Shown piece by piece: positions 53,943 through 61,876 of a DNA stretch of 64,000 nt (positions within the stretch are counted from its first letter, which is position 1; each line of letters starts with the position of its first letter). The stretch comes from an uncultured Alphaproteobacteria bacterium (GTDB lineage Bacteria; Pseudomonadota; Alphaproteobacteria; HIMB59), in assembly GCA_902527545.1 (NCBI GenBank), contig CABZPR010000004.1, positions 45,478 through 109,477 of the forward strand, read 5' to 3'. The position numbers were made by a program, and so were the translations under genes. Under the pieces are notes generated by a model. The model was not told the DNA's origin and did not search any database. It worked only from the letters and a program-made list of their open reading frames with translations.

Positions 53943-55250
53943 TTAACAATCTAGGGTTGTTTCTCTTTCCCAACTAGAAAGGTGTTTATTAAAAGTACCC
54001 CAATCTTGATTTTTTAATTTTACATAGCTATTGACTAAATCATCACCAAAACCTGCTCTAATGATTTTTGATTTATCAAAATCACGTATTGCATCAAGAA
54101 GATTTAATGGCAATTTTTTTACTTTCCCAGCCTTATGACCCTCTGTGTACATATTAATATCTAATCGTTTTCCAGGGTCTCTTTTATTATTTAAACCGTC
54201 CAAACCTAAAAGTAAAATACCTGCTTGAAGTAAATAAGGATTTGTAGCTCCATCCATTAATCTTAATTCAAATCTTCCTGCTCCAGGAACTCTTACCATG
54301 TGTGTCCTGTTGTTACCTGCCCAAGTAATCGAGCTTGGCGACCATGTTGCACCTGATGTTGTTACACTACCGTTAATTCTTTTATAGGAGTTTACAGTTG
54401 GGTTAAAAACAGCAGCCATTTTGTCCGCACTTTCCATTATTCCACCTAAGAAATTGTAACCAGTTTTGGATAAACCTAATTCATCTTTTTTATCTAAAAA
54501 CATATTTTTTTTGCCAGATTTATCCCAAATAGAAATATGACAATGACATCCATTACCTGTTAAATTTGTAAAAGGTTTGGGCATGAAAGTTGCCCTTAGT
54601 GAATGTTTTTCTGCAATAGATTTCACCATGAATTTAAAAAAAGCATGCCTATCTGCTGTTACTAAACAATCCGAGAAATCCCAGTTCATTTCAAATTGCC
54701 CATTCGCATCTTCATGATCGTTTTGGTAAGGTTTCCATCCAAGTGAGATCATTGAGTCACATATTTCAGTAATAACATCATATCTTCTCATTAATGCAGA
54801 GGAGTCATAGCATGGTTTTGCTTGCGTATCCCTTTGATCTGATAAAGATGTCCCGTCTTCATTAACTAGAAAAAATTCACACTCAACACCTGACTTCATA
54901 TAAAGATTTTTTTTAGCTGCTTTTTCTATTTGTCTTTTTAAGGCTATTCTGGGTGAAGCTTCTACTGGTTTACCATCCATATGCAAATCAGAGGCAACCC
55001 AAGCTATTTCTTTATTCCAAGGAAGCTGGATAACACTATCACCATCAGGCATACCAAACATATCAGAGTCAGCTGGAGACATATCAAGCCATGTTGCAAA
55101 ACCAGCAAATCCAGCACCTTCAGATTGAATTTCATCTATAGCTGTTGCAGGTACAAGCTTTGATCTGAGCACTCCAAATAAATCTACAAAGCTTACAAAA
55201 AAATATTTAACACCATTTTTTTTTGCAAATTGGTGAAGGTTAGTTGCCAT
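53943..55250 (-). CDS. gmaS: Gamma-glutamylmethylamide synthetase-type ligase
   Basis: A 435-residue glutamine synthetase-fold ligase. KSGVECEFFLVN (metal-binding Glu), YQNDHEDANGQFEMNWDF, NGCHCHISIWDKSG (His) and RFELRLMDGATNPYLLQ are the active-site blocks. Its length, its opening (KNGVKYFFVSFVDLFGVLR, EGAGFAGFATWLDMSPAD) and the end (WERETTLDC) agree with the GmaS/GlnT sequences that I remember from Roseobacter. It is the best of the three copies for joining methylamine to glutamate with ATP. True GlnT-type glutamine synthetase is the alternative. It diverges from the ammonium transporter. Confidence 0.8.
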   Translation of the reverse strand: MATNLHQFAKKNGVKYFFVSFVDLFGVLRSKLVPATAIDEIQSEGAGFAGFATWLDMSPADSDMFGMPDGDSVIQLPWNKEIAWVASDLHMDGKPVEASPRIALKRQIEKAAKKNLYMKSGVECEFFLVNEDGTSLSDQRDTQAKPCYDSSALMRRYDVITEICDSMISLGWKPYQNDHEDANGQFEMNWDFSDCLVTADRHAFFKFMVKSIAEKHSLRATFMPKPFTNLTGNGCHCHISIWDKSGKKNMFLDKKDELGLSKTGYNFLGGIMESADKMAAVFNPTVNSYKRINGSVTTSGATWSPSSITWAGNNRTHMVRVPGAGRFELRLMDGATNPYLLQAGILLLGLDGLNNKRDPGKRLDINMYTEGHKAGKVKKLPLNLLDAIRDFDKSKIIRAGFGDDLVNSYVKLKNQDWGTFNKHLSSWERETTLDC

Positions 55251-55271
55251 TATATATCTCCTCTATCTGAA

Positions 55272-55288
55272 TATGCAAATCGTGCATA
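55272..55288. promoter_or_regulatory. Inverted repeat upstream of gmaS
   Basis: TATGCA-AATCG-TGCATA, a perfect 6-base inverted repeat with a 5-base spacer, 22 bases upstream of the gmaS start on the reverse strand. The size would suit an operator for a dimeric regulator. It does not match the IclR box elsewhere in the window, nor a clean nitrogen-regulator (NtrC) site. Function is a guess. Confidence 0.35.
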
Positions 55289-55433
55289 CCATTAAAAAAA
55301 CAATTGAACTCAATCTTTTTTTAACATTAATTAACTTCTTTTGATTTTATAATTAAGTCAATTAAAAGTAAAATACATAAAAGTACAGGAAAGAAGATTC
55401 TAAAAAGTTGTAAAAAGATTTTTTCTCTGTTCT

Positions 55434-55457
55434 TTTTTATTTTTATAAAAATAAAAA
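55434..55457. repeat. AT-only perfect palindrome before the ammonium transporter
   Basis: TTTTTATTTTTA / TAAAAATAAAAA, a 24-base perfect palindrome, 27 bases before the amt start and just ahead of its ribosome site (AAGGAGGT). In DNA this AT-rich a symmetric run of this kind could arise by chance, but the exact 12-base arms are uncommon. In RNA it would fold into a hairpin in the leader. Confidence 0.4.
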
Positions 55458-55483
55458 GTAATAATTAATAAGGAGGTCATATA

Positions 55484-56761
55484 ATGACACTTGAAGAACT
55501 TGAATCGTACGTGATGATGCAAGCGAACGTCAGTATGGAAGCTTACTATTGGTGGTGTACTGCGTTAATGATTGCAATTCACGTAGGTTTCTTGATGTAT
55601 GAAGTAGGATCGTCTCGTTTTAAAAACGCGGTCTCTTCAGCTACAAAAAACCTTTTAGCGTTCGCGTTTATGATACCAACCTTCTGGTTATTTGGTTGGT
55701 ATATTTATCTTGCATTTCCAGAGGGATTTACTCCAATAGCACTTGACGGTTATGGTACTCCATGGAATGTATCTATGGGGCCAATGTTAAGTGACCAAGC
55801 CACAGGTGTTTTCTGGGCGGCATTTACATTATTTGCTTGTACTACAGCTTCTATTTTTTCAGGATCTGTTCTTGAGAGAATAAGAATTAGCTCATTTACT
55901 TTCTTGGCTGTTGTATTAGGGTCTGTAGCATGGATCTTAGCCGCTTCATGGGGCTGGCATCCTGATGGTTGGCTAGTAACACAATTCGGATATCATGATG
56001 TTGGAGCAGCTGGTGTTGTTCACATGGTAGCAGGTTGGTTTGCTTTCGGAGTTGTCTTAAACTTAGGACCTAGAGTTGGTAAATACAATGCTGACGGTTC
56101 TGCGAATGAGATTGAGGGTCATGATCTTCGTTTCTCATTTATTGGTCTTTTAATGATTATTGTTGGTTTCTTCGGATTCCTCGGTGGTTGTTTAATCTGG
56201 GCAGGTGCAGAGTTTGGTGGATGGATAAACATTTACGGTGCTCCAGCAACATTATCATCTTTCGCTTTCAATACCCTCATGGGTCTAGGTGGAGGAATGA
56301 TTGGTGCATTCTGGATGAGTAAAGGTAACCCATTCTGGATGATGTCAGGTGGTCTTGCAGGTATATTCTCCTGTGCGTCTGGGCTTGATGTTTGGTATCC
56401 AGGATTAGCCTTTGTTCTCGGTTTTGTTGGCGGTGTTATAATTATTCCTGCGAATAATTGGTTACACAGTGTTTTCAAGATTGATGATCCAGTAGGAGCT
56501 ATATCTGTTCATGGAGTTGCCGGTATATGGGGTGTGATTGCAATGGGATTATTTGCATCAGGCTATCCAGCATCTGGTGATATTCCTCCAACAAGTTTTG
56601 GTGGACAGTTAGTTGGATGTATAGTCATGTTCTTAGTAGGATTTGTACCTGGTTATGGTTTATCATTCATTATGAAAATGATGAATTGGTTACGTGTACC
56701 AGATGCAGTTCAAAAAGCAGGTATTGATAGCGCTGAGTTAAATCTCAAGGCATATCAGTAA
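55484..56761 (+). CDS. amt: Ammonium transporter (Amt family)
   Basis: A 425-residue membrane protein with 11 predicted helices. Asp172 and His180 (HDVGAAGVVHMVAGW) and the His in AISVHGVAGIWGV are the Asp/twin-His pore residues of AmtB. FSGSVLERIRISSF and the SVHGVAGIWG block are also typical. It takes up ammonium into the cytoplasm. A strong AAGGAGGT precedes the ATG. It is divergent from gmaS and followed by a small membrane protein gene. No glnK (PII) gene, the usual partner of amtB, follows. Release of ammonium and methylamine by the pathway next door fits its presence here. Confidence 0.93.
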   Translation: MTLEELESYVMMQANVSMEAYYWWCTALMIAIHVGFLMYEVGSSRFKNAVSSATKNLLAFAFMIPTFWLFGWYIYLAFPEGFTPIALDGYGTPWNVSMGPMLSDQATGVFWAAFTLFACTTASIFSGSVLERIRISSFTFLAVVLGSVAWILAASWGWHPDGWLVTQFGYHDVGAAGVVHMVAGWFAFGVVLNLGPRVGKYNADGSANEIEGHDLRFSFIGLLMIIVGFFGFLGGCLIWAGAEFGGWINIYGAPATLSSFAFNTLMGLGGGMIGAFWMSKGNPFWMMSGGLAGIFSCASGLDVWYPGLAFVLGFVGGVIIIPANNWLHSVFKIDDPVGAISVHGVAGIWGVIAMGLFASGYPASGDIPPTSFGGQLVGCIVMFLVGFVPGYGLSFIMKMMNWLRVPDAVQKAGIDSAELNLKAYQ

Positions 56762-56781
56762 CATATAAGGAAGGAGAAAAT

Positions 56782-56955
56782 ATGAATACATTTCCAGGAC
56801 CTGAAAATAGTTGGGAAGGTGTGGACGCTTATTTCACATATGCCAACAGTGAAGGTGCACTGATATTTTGGACCCTTTTTGTTATTGCTCTATGCGTGCT
56901 AGTCACTATGGCAACAGCAAGACACGAGTCTGATACTGCAAAAAAAACAAAATAA
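56782..56955 (+). CDS. Small single-pass membrane protein after amt (57 residues)
   Basis: Read directly: ATG at 56782 to TAA at 56953-56955, preceded by AAGGAG at a good distance. The protein opens MNTFPGPENSWEGVDAYFTY, has one membrane helix at about residues 27-46 (LIFWTLFVIALCVLVTM) and a charged tail (TARHESDTAKKTK). It is 20 bases after amt and before a strong terminator, so it should be on the amt transcript. It has no family I know; a small accessory subunit of the transporter is the natural guess. Confidence 0.75.
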   Translation: MNTFPGPENSWEGVDAYFTYANSEGALIFWTLFVIALCVLVTMATARHESDTAKKTK

Positions 56956-56964
56956 TGTATAATT

Positions 56965-56990
56965 TAAGGCGGGGAATTATCCCCGCCTTA
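56965..56990 (+). terminator. Terminator hairpin after amt
   Basis: A perfect 10-base stem, TAAGGCGGGG / CCCCGCCTTA, with a 6-base loop (AATTAT). It is the GC-richest short stretch in this AT-rich area. It lies 9 bases past the small membrane gene, but the following bases are mixed A and T rather than a T run, so its strength is uncertain. Confidence 0.85.
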
Positions 56991-56996
56991 TAATAA

Positions 56997-57167
56997 ATGG
57001 ATTACAACACTTCAAATCTCTTTTTTCAAAATCTCATTCAATCAATAGCTGAAAATAAACTAATAGCAGCAGTTATTTGGATTGCATTTATGATTTTTAT
57101 TTTAAGAAAAATTGCAAAAAAAGATAACGAATTGATTTTAAAAAAGAAATTCTCTAGACATAAATAA
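56997..57167 (+). CDS. Possible small single-pass membrane protein (56 residues)
   Basis: Read directly: ATG at 56997 to TAA at 57165-57167. The product has one membrane helix (about residues 21-38, LIAAVIWIAFMIFIL) and a strongly basic end (RKIAKKDNELILKKKFSRHK). It starts only 7 bases after the terminator hairpin and lacks a clear ribosome site, which weakens the call. It ends 9 bases before the next gene and would be part of that operon. With the 416 bases between amt and the amidotransferase otherwise empty, this fills most of the gap. Confidence 0.5.
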   Translation: MDYNTSNLFFQNLIQSIAENKLIAAVIWIAFMIFILRKIAKKDNELILKKKFSRHK

Positions 57168-57176
57168 ACAGAAAAC

Positions 57177-57917
57177 TTGAATTTACTAATTATCAGTGGC
57201 ATGGATAAAAACCATGATAATGAACATGTTAAATCAAATTCTTCTTATCAATATAGTTTTTTTGAAGAAATTATTAAAAAGCAAAATCCCCTCTCAAATA
57301 TCTCGGTTTATAAACCTTACATTGAGGATGTAAATAAATTTAGTTTTGAAGATTACGATGCCTTTTTATGGACCGGAGGTCTCGGTAATATTTATGATGA
57401 CAATGATCACAATAAAAATCAGTTGAAGATCTTTGATAGAATAGCAACTCTAGAAAGACCAATTTGGGGAAGTTGTTGGGGTCTTCAAGTGGTTGTAACA
57501 GCATTTGGAGGAAAAATATCAAGTTCTATGAGTCCAGAGTTTGGATATTCTGAAAAAATAAAAATTATAAAAAATCATTTTGTTTATAAAAATAAAAAAA
57601 ATTTATTTACTGCCCCTGGTCATCATTACGATAGTTTAGAAACTCTTCCCAAGGACTTTGACATAATTTCTGAGAATAATCATTCTATTCAATCTATATG
57701 TCATAAAAAACAAAACATATTTTGTACTCAATATCATCCAGAACTACCATACAACTATATCGGTAAATTAATGAGTTATTGGAAAAGAAATTATTTAAAG
57801 ATTATGAGTGAAAATGAATTTGAAGCACTATTAAATAAATTACAAAGTTTTGAAAATGAAGATCAATTTAACAGAGAACTTGAATTACTGAATTGGTTAG
57901 AAAATATTAAATTATAA
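57177..57917 (+). CDS. Class I glutamine amidotransferase-like protein (second copy)
   Basis: A 246-residue class I amidotransferase domain. Cys100 in GSCWGLQ, His187 and Glu189 in YHPE form the triad. The start is a TTG at 57177, chosen because NLLIISGMDKN lines up with the start of the first copy at 7953-8744. It stands before a glutamine-synthetase-like gene (58240) on the same strand. A ligase making gamma-glutamyl amides next to a class I amidotransferase-fold hydrolase recalls PuuA and PuuD of polyamine breakdown, but this is only an analogy. Substrate unknown. Confidence 0.72.
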   Translation: MNLLIISGMDKNHDNEHVKSNSSYQYSFFEEIIKKQNPLSNISVYKPYIEDVNKFSFEDYDAFLWTGGLGNIYDDNDHNKNQLKIFDRIATLERPIWGSCWGLQVVVTAFGGKISSSMSPEFGYSEKIKIIKNHFVYKNKKNLFTAPGHHYDSLETLPKDFDIISENNHSIQSICHKKQNIFCTQYHPELPYNYIGKLMSYWKRNYLKIMSENEFEALLNKLQSFENEDQFNRELELLNWLENIKL

Positions 57918-58163
57918 TTATTTTTTAGTAGCGATCATAATTAGTGATAAAAAAATCACTGCTAAAAGACCACAAAAAACTGCTGCAAAAAAAATAGTGG
58001 ATATAATGAACATAAATACTTTTATATCTGTAATCTTACTAAAAAAAAGTGGTGTCTGTAAAAACTGATCAACAGTGAGTATAAAAGTTAAAACAAAAAA
58101 TCCCATCATAAAGCCTCTTTTGTAAAATTTAATCCATGATTTTTTAAAGTAATCAATATTCAT
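57918..58163 (-). CDS. Small two-helix membrane protein
   Basis: An 81-residue membrane protein starting at the ATG at 58163 (MNIDYFKKSWIKFYKRG); a TTG at 58205 would add 14 residues. It has two helices (about residues 20-36 and 46-75) and no recognised domain. It faces the amidotransferase gene with abutting stops and diverges from the glutamine-synthetase-like gene at 58240, with which it shares a 76-base spacer. Function unknown. Confidence 0.6.
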   Translation of the reverse strand: MNIDYFKKSWIKFYKRGFMMGFFVLTFILTVDQFLQTPLFFSKITDIKVFMFIISTIFFAAVFCGLLAVIFLSLIMIATKK

Positions 58164-58239
58164 AATTTGAAGTAGTAATTTTATATTATGGTCATATAAT
58201 TTCAATTCGATAAGATTTAAATTTTAGGAGGAGACTAAC

Positions 58240-59637
58240 TTGGGTCAATATTTTGAAAATTTTAAAGACGCCTTACCTGATGTAAAAAAAGTTAGAAAAA
58301 TAAAAAAGGATTTAGAAAAAAAAGGAGTAAAATACATTTATTCTAATTGGATTGATTTTCTGGGTAGTCCAAAAACTAAGCCTATGCCTATATCTGATTT
58401 TGAGGATCTTTGTATGGGTAAAGGCCCTCAATTTGCTGTTCATTCTGTTTCCTTTGTTCCAGAATTAACCCCAGCAGATAATGATCAAATCCCTGTGCCA
58501 GATTTGGATAGTCTTGTTATATGTCCATGGGATAAAACATGTGCATGGGTTTTTGCAGATTTATATTGGAATGACAAACCTTACGATGTTTGCCCAAGAA
58601 TGACGTTAAAAAAACAAATAAAGGAAAGCGCTAAATCTGACTTGAAATTTTTTGTTGGTATTGAACCTGAATTTTTCTTAATGAAGTGGGAGGGCGACAA
58701 ACCAGTTAAAGCAATTGACAGAGATCCTATAAATTTGAGAAGACAAGCTTTTGGGTATGACTCAGAGTACTCAATAGATGGAATGCATTTTTTAAAAGAA
58801 ATAATAGATATTTTAAATAATGATTTGAAATGGGATCTCCATGACGTCGTTGCTGAGGGCGCATATGGCCAGTATGAATTAGATTTCGGTTACACAGATA
58901 TTTTAGGGATGGCTGATAGATTTGTATTTTTAAGAGTATTACTAAAGGAAGTTGCGAAAAAATATGGATATTTTGTATCATTTATGCCAAAGACAACTAT
59001 TAGTGATTGGAGAGCTGGCGCTCACATCAATCATAGTGTGGCATCAATTAAAAAGAAAAATAATAACATATATAAGAATGGGAATAATTTCTCTGATAAA
59101 GCCTACAATGCTGTCGCTGGAATTTTAAAACATGGAGCAGCGATTACAGCTCTAGCGTGTCCAACTGTTAACTCATATAACGGATTTGTTCCTACTGTTG
59201 AGGGCCTTGATGGTGGCCGTCATACATGGGCTCCTACACACATGACATACGGCAGTAATAATAGATCAGCTATGATAAGACTACCACAAAATAGATATTG
59301 TATAGAAAATAGGGCGTCTGATTTAACTCAAAATCCTTATTTAACCTTTTCTTTATTAGCCGCAGCTGTTACAGAGGGTATCGACAAAAAAATGAAGCCC
59401 CCAAAACCAACTAATAAAAGTCTTTATGATTTGACCGAGAAAGAAAAAAAAGAGGTTACTACACTGCCAAGAAATTTATTAGAGGCAGTAGACGCTTTTG
59501 CTACTGATAAATTAACTAAAAAAGTTTTTTCTGAGGCTATGATAAACAATTTTATTGGATATAAATATGATGAGTGGTCTAGATATCATACAACTACAAC
59601 TGATTGGGAAATCAAAGAATATCTAAAGTTATTTTAA
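58240..59637 (+). CDS. Glutamine synthetase-like ligase (third copy)
   Basis: A 465-residue glutamine synthetase-fold ligase starting with TTG at 58240, backed by TAGGAGGAG. FVGIEPEFFLMKWEG (metal-binding Glu), AEGAYGQYELDFGYTD, RAGAHINHSVASIKKK (His) and CIENRASDLTQNPYL are the active-site blocks, and the RGHHTW/TYGSNNRSAM-type region is present. It differs from the other two copies in insertions (CYDSEYSIDGMHFLKEI region) and ends EIKEYLKLF. It probably ligates glutamate to an amine other than ammonia, perhaps a polyamine, ethanolamine or methylamine. The MetX-like gene follows directly. Confidence 0.78.
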   Translation: MGQYFENFKDALPDVKKVRKIKKDLEKKGVKYIYSNWIDFLGSPKTKPMPISDFEDLCMGKGPQFAVHSVSFVPELTPADNDQIPVPDLDSLVICPWDKTCAWVFADLYWNDKPYDVCPRMTLKKQIKESAKSDLKFFVGIEPEFFLMKWEGDKPVKAIDRDPINLRRQAFGYDSEYSIDGMHFLKEIIDILNNDLKWDLHDVVAEGAYGQYELDFGYTDILGMADRFVFLRVLLKEVAKKYGYFVSFMPKTTISDWRAGAHINHSVASIKKKNNNIYKNGNNFSDKAYNAVAGILKHGAAITALACPTVNSYNGFVPTVEGLDGGRHTWAPTHMTYGSNNRSAMIRLPQNRYCIENRASDLTQNPYLTFSLLAAAVTEGIDKKMKPPKPTNKSLYDLTEKEKKEVTTLPRNLLEAVDAFATDKLTKKVFSEAMINNFIGYKYDEWSRYHTTTTDWEIKEYLKLF

Positions 59638-60654
59638 TTGATTAGTAAAGAGGAACTACATAAATACCAACTAAATAATTTCAAATTAAAATCAGGCGAC
59701 AAAATAGATTTACAATTAAATTATTTAGCATTTGGGAAACTAAATTCTGACAAATCAAATGTAATTTTATTTCCTACTAGGTATGCTGGTACACATCTTG
59801 AACAAGGATATCTGATTGGTAATAATTTTCCCATAGATCCAGATAAATATTTCATCATTATTCCAAATATGTTTTGTAATGGTGTTTCCTCCTCACCCAG
59901 TAATACAGAAAAACCCTTTAATGGACCTAATTTTCCCTTAATTACAATATATGATAACGTGCAAGCACAATACACACTTCTAAAAGAAATATTTAACATA
60001 GAAAAAATTAAATTAGTAATAGGTTGGTCAATGGGAGGACAACAAGCATTTCAGTGGGCGTCATATTTTCCAGACATGGTAGAAAATATGATTTCTATGT
60101 GTGGTCATGCTAAAACCACAGAACATACATATGTATTTTTAGAGGGTGTATATGCTGCTTTGACTTCAGATCCAAACTGGAATTCTGGAAATTATGAAAA
60201 ACAACCTCAAAATGGAAAAACAACTATGGCCAGAGTATGGGCTGGATGGGCGCATGGGCAAGACTGGTTTAGGGAAAAAAAATATACCGATGATGGTTAC
60301 AAAGATGCAAAAGAAGTTTTGGATAAACTTTGGAATAGAATTTATTATCGGAAGGATGCAAATGATTTATTAGCGATGATAAGAACGTGGCAAGAGCACG
60401 ACATTAGTAACAATAATAAATTTAATAATCAATTTGATAAAGCTCTTAACTCTATTACTGCGAGATGCATTTTAATGCCAGGTAAAAATGATTTATACTT
60501 CCCCCCAGAGGATAATGAAATTGAATTAAAAAATATTAAAAATGGTGAATTACGTATCATTCCTTCAAGCTACGGTCACTATGCTGGAGCAGGTAAGTCC
60601 AAAGATGATTTAAATTTTGTTAATGATGCTATAAAAGAAATATTGGTTACTTAA
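59638..60654 (+). CDS. Homoserine O-acetyltransferase-like alpha/beta hydrolase
   Basis: A 338-residue alpha/beta hydrolase of the MetX group. GWSMGGQQAFQWA holds the nucleophile Ser, PGKNDLYFPPED the Asp and SYGHYAGAG the His. RYAGTHLEQGYLIG and NMFCNGVSSSPSNT match the MetX oxyanion and substrate loop in a diverged form. It begins with TTG at 59638, directly after the glutamine-synthetase-like stop, so the two are coupled. MetX proper makes O-acetylhomoserine; this copy, tied to a gamma-glutamyl ligase, may act on another alcohol or thioester. The 3' end overlaps tyrS by 8 bases. Confidence 0.75.
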   Translation: MISKEELHKYQLNNFKLKSGDKIDLQLNYLAFGKLNSDKSNVILFPTRYAGTHLEQGYLIGNNFPIDPDKYFIIIPNMFCNGVSSSPSNTEKPFNGPNFPLITIYDNVQAQYTLLKEIFNIEKIKLVIGWSMGGQQAFQWASYFPDMVENMISMCGHAKTTEHTYVFLEGVYAALTSDPNWNSGNYEKQPQNGKTTMARVWAGWAHGQDWFREKKYTDDGYKDAKEVLDKLWNRIYYRKDANDLLAMIRTWQEHDISNNNKFNNQFDKALNSITARCILMPGKNDLYFPPEDNEIELKNIKNGELRIIPSSYGHYAGAGKSKDDLNFVNDAIKEILVT

Positions 60655-61843
60655 CAATAATTTTAAAATATTTTTTTTTGCCAATCTTGAGTATTTTATT
60701 GTTATAAGACTTATCAATCGTGAGATTAATATCGTTAATTTGGTCATCGTCAATTTTTATACCACCACCCTCAATTAGCCTTTTTGCTTCAGATTTTGAT
60801 GAGACAGTACTATTTGATGTTAGTGTATCTATGAGTTTTGAGTCTATTTTAAAGTTAATTTCATCAATATTATCGAAAGAATTATTTTCAAAAATTGATC
60901 TTGCTTTTTCTTCAGCCTCTTGTGCTGAGCTTTCTGAGTGACAATCTGTTGTAACTAAATATGCTAATTTTTTTTTCGCATTATTGATATCTTCTTTAAT
61001 TAATATTTTTATTTCTTCTTTGTCTAAGTCACTGAAAATAAGTAATAGTTTTTCCACATCATTATCATCCACATTTCTCCAATACTGATAGAAATCGTAA
61101 GAACTGTATTTATTTTGATCTATCCAGACAGCGCCTTGCTCTGTCTTGCCCATCTTCTTACCTGTAGAGGTAGTTAAAAGAGGTGTAGTCAGACCAAAAG
61201 CATCTTTTTTGTTTATTTTTGATATAATTTCCATACCCAAAACGATATTACCCCATTGATCCGAGCCGCCAATTTGCAACTCACAATTTTCATGTTTATT
61301 TAAATGAAGAAAATCATAACTTTGGAGTATCATGTAATTAAATTCTAAAAATGATAATGATTGCTCTCTTTTAAGTCTCTCTTTAACACTCTCAAATGTA
61401 AGCATACGATTGATTGAAACTTGACTTCCCAAATCTCTCAATAACTCTATGTAATTTAATTTATCAAGCCATTGATCATTATTTATAAATTTTATATTTT
61501 CTTTGAAATCTCTAAAATAATGTTCAAATATTCTTTTAAAATTCTCAATATTTTTTTGGATTGTTTCGTAAGTTAAAATTTGTCTTGAGGCATCTTTGCC
61601 AGAGGGGTCACCAATTTTTGTTGTGCCTCCACCTAATAGTACTATAGCCTGATGACCATGTTTGATTAGAGTCTTAATAGCTCTTAATTGAACAAGACTA
61701 CCGGCATGTAATGCATCAGCAGTAGCATCAAATCCAATATAAAAAATAATTTTTTTCTTATTGAGTAAATTATTAAGTTCTATTTCATTAGTGCATTGAT
61801 TGAATAGATTTCTATCTTTAAATAACTGTATATAATCTATCAT
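60647..61843 (-). CDS. tyrS: Tyrosyl-tRNA synthetase
   Basis: A 398-residue class I aminoacyl-tRNA synthetase. DALHAGSLVQLRAI is the HIGH motif (as H-A-G-S), KKMGKTEQGAVW the KMSKS equivalent (K-M-G-K-T), and GGSDQWGNIVLGMEII the Tyr/tRNA region. The C-terminal S4-like domain (SEAKRLIEGGGIKIDDDQ) is present. It charges tRNA-Tyr. It stands alone on the reverse strand and diverges from anmK by 33 bases. Confidence 0.96.
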   Translation of the reverse strand: MIDYIQLFKDRNLFNQCTNEIELNNLLNKKKIIFYIGFDATADALHAGSLVQLRAIKTLIKHGHQAIVLLGGGTTKIGDPSGKDASRQILTYETIQKNIENFKRIFEHYFRDFKENIKFINNDQWLDKLNYIELLRDLGSQVSINRMLTFESVKERLKREQSLSFLEFNYMILQSYDFLHLNKHENCELQIGGSDQWGNIVLGMEIISKINKKDAFGLTTPLLTTSTGKKMGKTEQGAVWIDQNKYSSYDFYQYWRNVDDNDVEKLLLIFSDLDKEEIKILIKEDINNAKKKLAYLVTTDCHSESSAQEAEEKARSIFENNSFDNIDEINFKIDSKLIDTLTSNSTVSSKSEAKRLIEGGGIKIDDDQINDINLTIDKSYNNKILKIGKKKYFKIIVK

Positions 61844-61876
61844 ATATAATAATTAACATAATTTTATAGATATCAA

